Below, in pieces: positions 7,818-8,910 of a stretch of 8,910 nucleotides of DNA. Source of the DNA: Gammaproteobacteria bacterium (GTDB lineage: Bacteria; Pseudomonadota; Gammaproteobacteria; Ga0077536); the NCBI GenBank assembly GCA_030639105.1, contig DAOWDI010000085.1:1-8910 (forward strand). The letters are read 5' to 3'. How positions within the stretch are numbered: the first letter of the stretch is position 1; each line of letters starts with the position of its first letter. A model generated the notes under the pieces. It was not told where the DNA came from. It saw nothing but the letters and a program-made list of their open reading frames with translations, and made no database searches. The position numbers and the translations under genes are program-made.

Positions 7818-7822
7818 TCCTT
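7818..7822 (-). promoter_or_regulatory. Ribosome binding site of comEC
   Basis: AAGGA on the minus strand, 8 bases before the ATG at 7809. It is the best site near any candidate start and selects the 767-residue product over the longer versions. Confidence 0.7.
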
Positions 7823-7852
7823 GACATAGCCGCTGGCCTATCCCGTATAAGC

Positions 7853-7888
7853 GGAACAAAATATTGTGCCGTGCGGCCTCCAACGCAC
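7853..7888 (-). terminator. Two adjacent small inverted repeats after the reverse transcriptase stop, possible weak terminator
   Basis: Read on the minus strand just after the reverse transcriptase stop: GTGCG, an 8-base loop, then CGCAC (7871-7888). Next comes an imperfect dyad GGCACAATATTTTGTTCC (7853-7870) that contains a short T-rich run. The first stem is only 5 bp and the T run is not directly at its foot, so this is a poor match to a classic intrinsic terminator. It could equally be a protein-binding dyad or chance. Confidence 0.3.
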
Positions 7889-7891
7889 CTA

Positions 7892-8910
7892 TCATAGCGC
7901 AAGCAAGCTGGGAAGATAGTCCACGCGTCTATCCGCCAGCGAAGTCATTGTCTGCATCGTCCGCAACAGAGACTGCCGTAATCTCCAGGTATCCGCATAG
8001 CACACGTAATTGACCCAAGCTTTGACAACGGCGTCCAGCTCGGCGAAGGAAGCCCTGCCAGCCCTATATTCATTCCAGATACCGGTGATGCGCATACGTC
8101 CCTTTCGTCCCATGCGTGCCTTTAGTAACCGGCAGGAGGGGTAAATCACAAACCCCAGCCAAGGTATGCCGGTGATAACCGGGGCTACCTGAGCAGACAA
8201 ACCGTGTACCCTGAGACGTAATCGCTGCAACCGCTCCACTACCGCCTGTTTCCACTCCCATAGTTCACTCTTGTCGTCACTGAACAGTGCCATATCGTCC
8301 ACGTAACGAAGGTAGGCAGGGCATCTCAGTTCGCGTTTGACAAACTGATCCAAAGGATTGAGATAGACGTTCGACCAAAACTGTGAGGTCAGATTACCGA
8401 TAGGTAGGCCCTTGGGGCGCAGAATAGAAAGCAGATCATCGCCCGGAAAATAACTAGGGACAACCTCATCATCCAGAACTCCCTGACCGCTGCCAACAAT
8501 AGTAGCGCACAGATCAAACAGCCCTTCATCCATGGGCGCCCGGCCGATCTCTGCCAATAAAAGGATATGGTCTATCGAGGGAAAATGCTTGACGATATCC
8601 AAGCGCAATACATACCGATAGCGCCGTGCAAACAGCTGTAACCGGTCCACCGCCCGATGGGTACCCTTGCCTACTCGGTTCGCATAGCTATCATCGATAA
8701 AGCGACGCTCAAACCAGGGCTCAATTATCCGACACACAGCATGGTGCACAACCCGATCACGAAACGGTGCGGCGCTGATTTTACGACGTTTCGGTTCATG
8801 CACGTAGAAGTGGAAATAGGCCCCGGGGGCATAGGACCCCCGAATCAATGAATCCTGCAATTCCAGCAGATTGTCTGCCCACAGTGCCTCAAAATCGGCC
8901 ACCGCCACCC
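7892..8910 (-). CDS. DGR-type reverse transcriptase, N-terminus cut by window
   Basis: RNA-directed DNA polymerase; the visible part is about 339 residues and the frame is open at the right edge. A GTG at 8908 is unlikely to be the true start: relatives have roughly 40-50 more residues before this point. Motifs, numbered from that [24 protein letters not shown] (37-57, fingers), [13 protein letters not shown] (102-114, catalytic Asp104), [10 protein letters not shown] (167-176), RYVDD (201-205, catalytic aspartates), GIPWLGF (247-253), and a thumb-like end with [17 protein letters not shown] (298-314). The IGNLTSQ form, in place of the QG...SP of group II intron and retroviral enzymes, is the mark of diversity-generating retroelement enzymes and near relatives. 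There is no maturase X domain or HNH nuclease. No template or variable repeat is seen in the window. It may be part of a DGR lying to the right or an orphan enzyme of the same clade. Confidence 0.88.
   Translation of the reverse strand, partial: VAVADFEALWADNLLELQDSLIRGSYAPGAYFHFYVHEPKRRKISAAPFRDRVVHHAVCRIIEPWFERRFIDDSYANRVGKGTHRAVDRLQLFARRYRYVLRLDIVKHFPSIDHILLLAEIGRAPMDEGLFDLCATIVGSGQGVLDDEVVPSYFPGDDLLSILRPKGLPIGNLTSQFWSNVYLNPLDQFVKRELRCPAYLRYVDDMALFSDDKSELWEWKQAVVERLQRLRLRVHGLSAQVAPVITGIPWLGFVIYPSCRLLKARMGRKGRMRITGIWNEYRAGRASFAELDAVVKAWVNYVCYADTWRLRQSLLRTMQTMTSLADRRVDYLPSLLAL

Noticed and set aside
7623..7895. 90-codon open frame starting in an ATGA overlap with the reverse transcriptase stop
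   Set aside because: It lies in another frame over the comEC N-terminus, and its serine/cysteine-rich product has no recognisable domain. It is best read as a shadow of comEC.
7810..7902. TTG (7902) or ATG (7827) as the comEC start, which would overlap the reverse transcriptase stop or extend the N-terminus
   Set aside because: The ATG at 7809 has AAGGA at 8 bases; the upstream codons lack a comparable site, and the extra residues do not look like a ComEC N-terminus.
7892..8910. Group II intron maturase/reverse transcriptase
   Set aside because: Motif 4 is IGNLTSQ, not QG...SP. The C-terminal part has no maturase X domain or HNH nuclease, and no intron RNA domain V-like hairpin was noticed after the stop.
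7810..8910. Template repeat/variable repeat pair of a DGR inside the window
   Set aside because: I found no long near-repeat with adenine-biased differences near the reverse transcriptase or in comEC. The search was by eye, so a weak or partial repeat could be missed.

Overview
This window looks like chromosomal DNA from a gram-negative, LPS-making bacterium, most likely a gammaproteobacterium. The evidence is gene content and order. A comEC - exbB - exbD - lpxK - Trm112 - kdsB - low-molecular-weight phosphatase run, and an aat - bpt - infA run, are both known from Pseudomonas-like and other gammaproteobacterial chromosomes. In the enteric version of the first run msbA sits between comEC and lpxK; here an exbB/exbD pair holds that place. 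I cannot name a genus.

Layout. Positions 1-1800, plus strand: aat (5' end outside the window) and bpt, joined by an ATGA stop/start overlap, then infA after a 118-base gap. Aat and Bpt are the two aminoacyl transferases that put leucine (or phenylalanine) on protein N-termini to create degradation signals. Positions 1837-5384, minus strand: exbB, exbD, lpxK, Trm112-like gene, kdsB and LMW phosphatase, read right to left. They are tightly packed: ATGA overlaps at exbB/exbD and kdsB/phosphatase, an 8-base overlap at lpxK/Trm112, and gaps of 39 and 18 bases elsewhere. The core theme is lipid A-Kdo synthesis (LpxK phosphorylates the lipid A precursor, KdsB activates Kdo), with a proton-driven energiser pair at the head. 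The two gene sets converge, with only 36 bases between the infA and phosphatase stop codons.

Positions 5506-7809, minus strand: a complete comEC, the inner-membrane channel for DNA uptake. Positions 7892-8910, minus strand: the C-terminal ~340 residues of a reverse transcriptase, cut by the right edge. Its motifs (IGNLTSQ in place of the usual QG...SP, and an intact YVDD) place it with the reverse transcriptases of diversity-generating retroelements (DGRs) and close relatives. It is the only accessory-type gene here. The template repeat, accessory protein and variable target gene that would make it a full DGR are not in this window and, if present, should lie beyond the right edge.

No tRNA, rRNA, CRISPR array, insertion sequence or broken gene was seen. 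No gene-free stretch exceeds about 120 bases.
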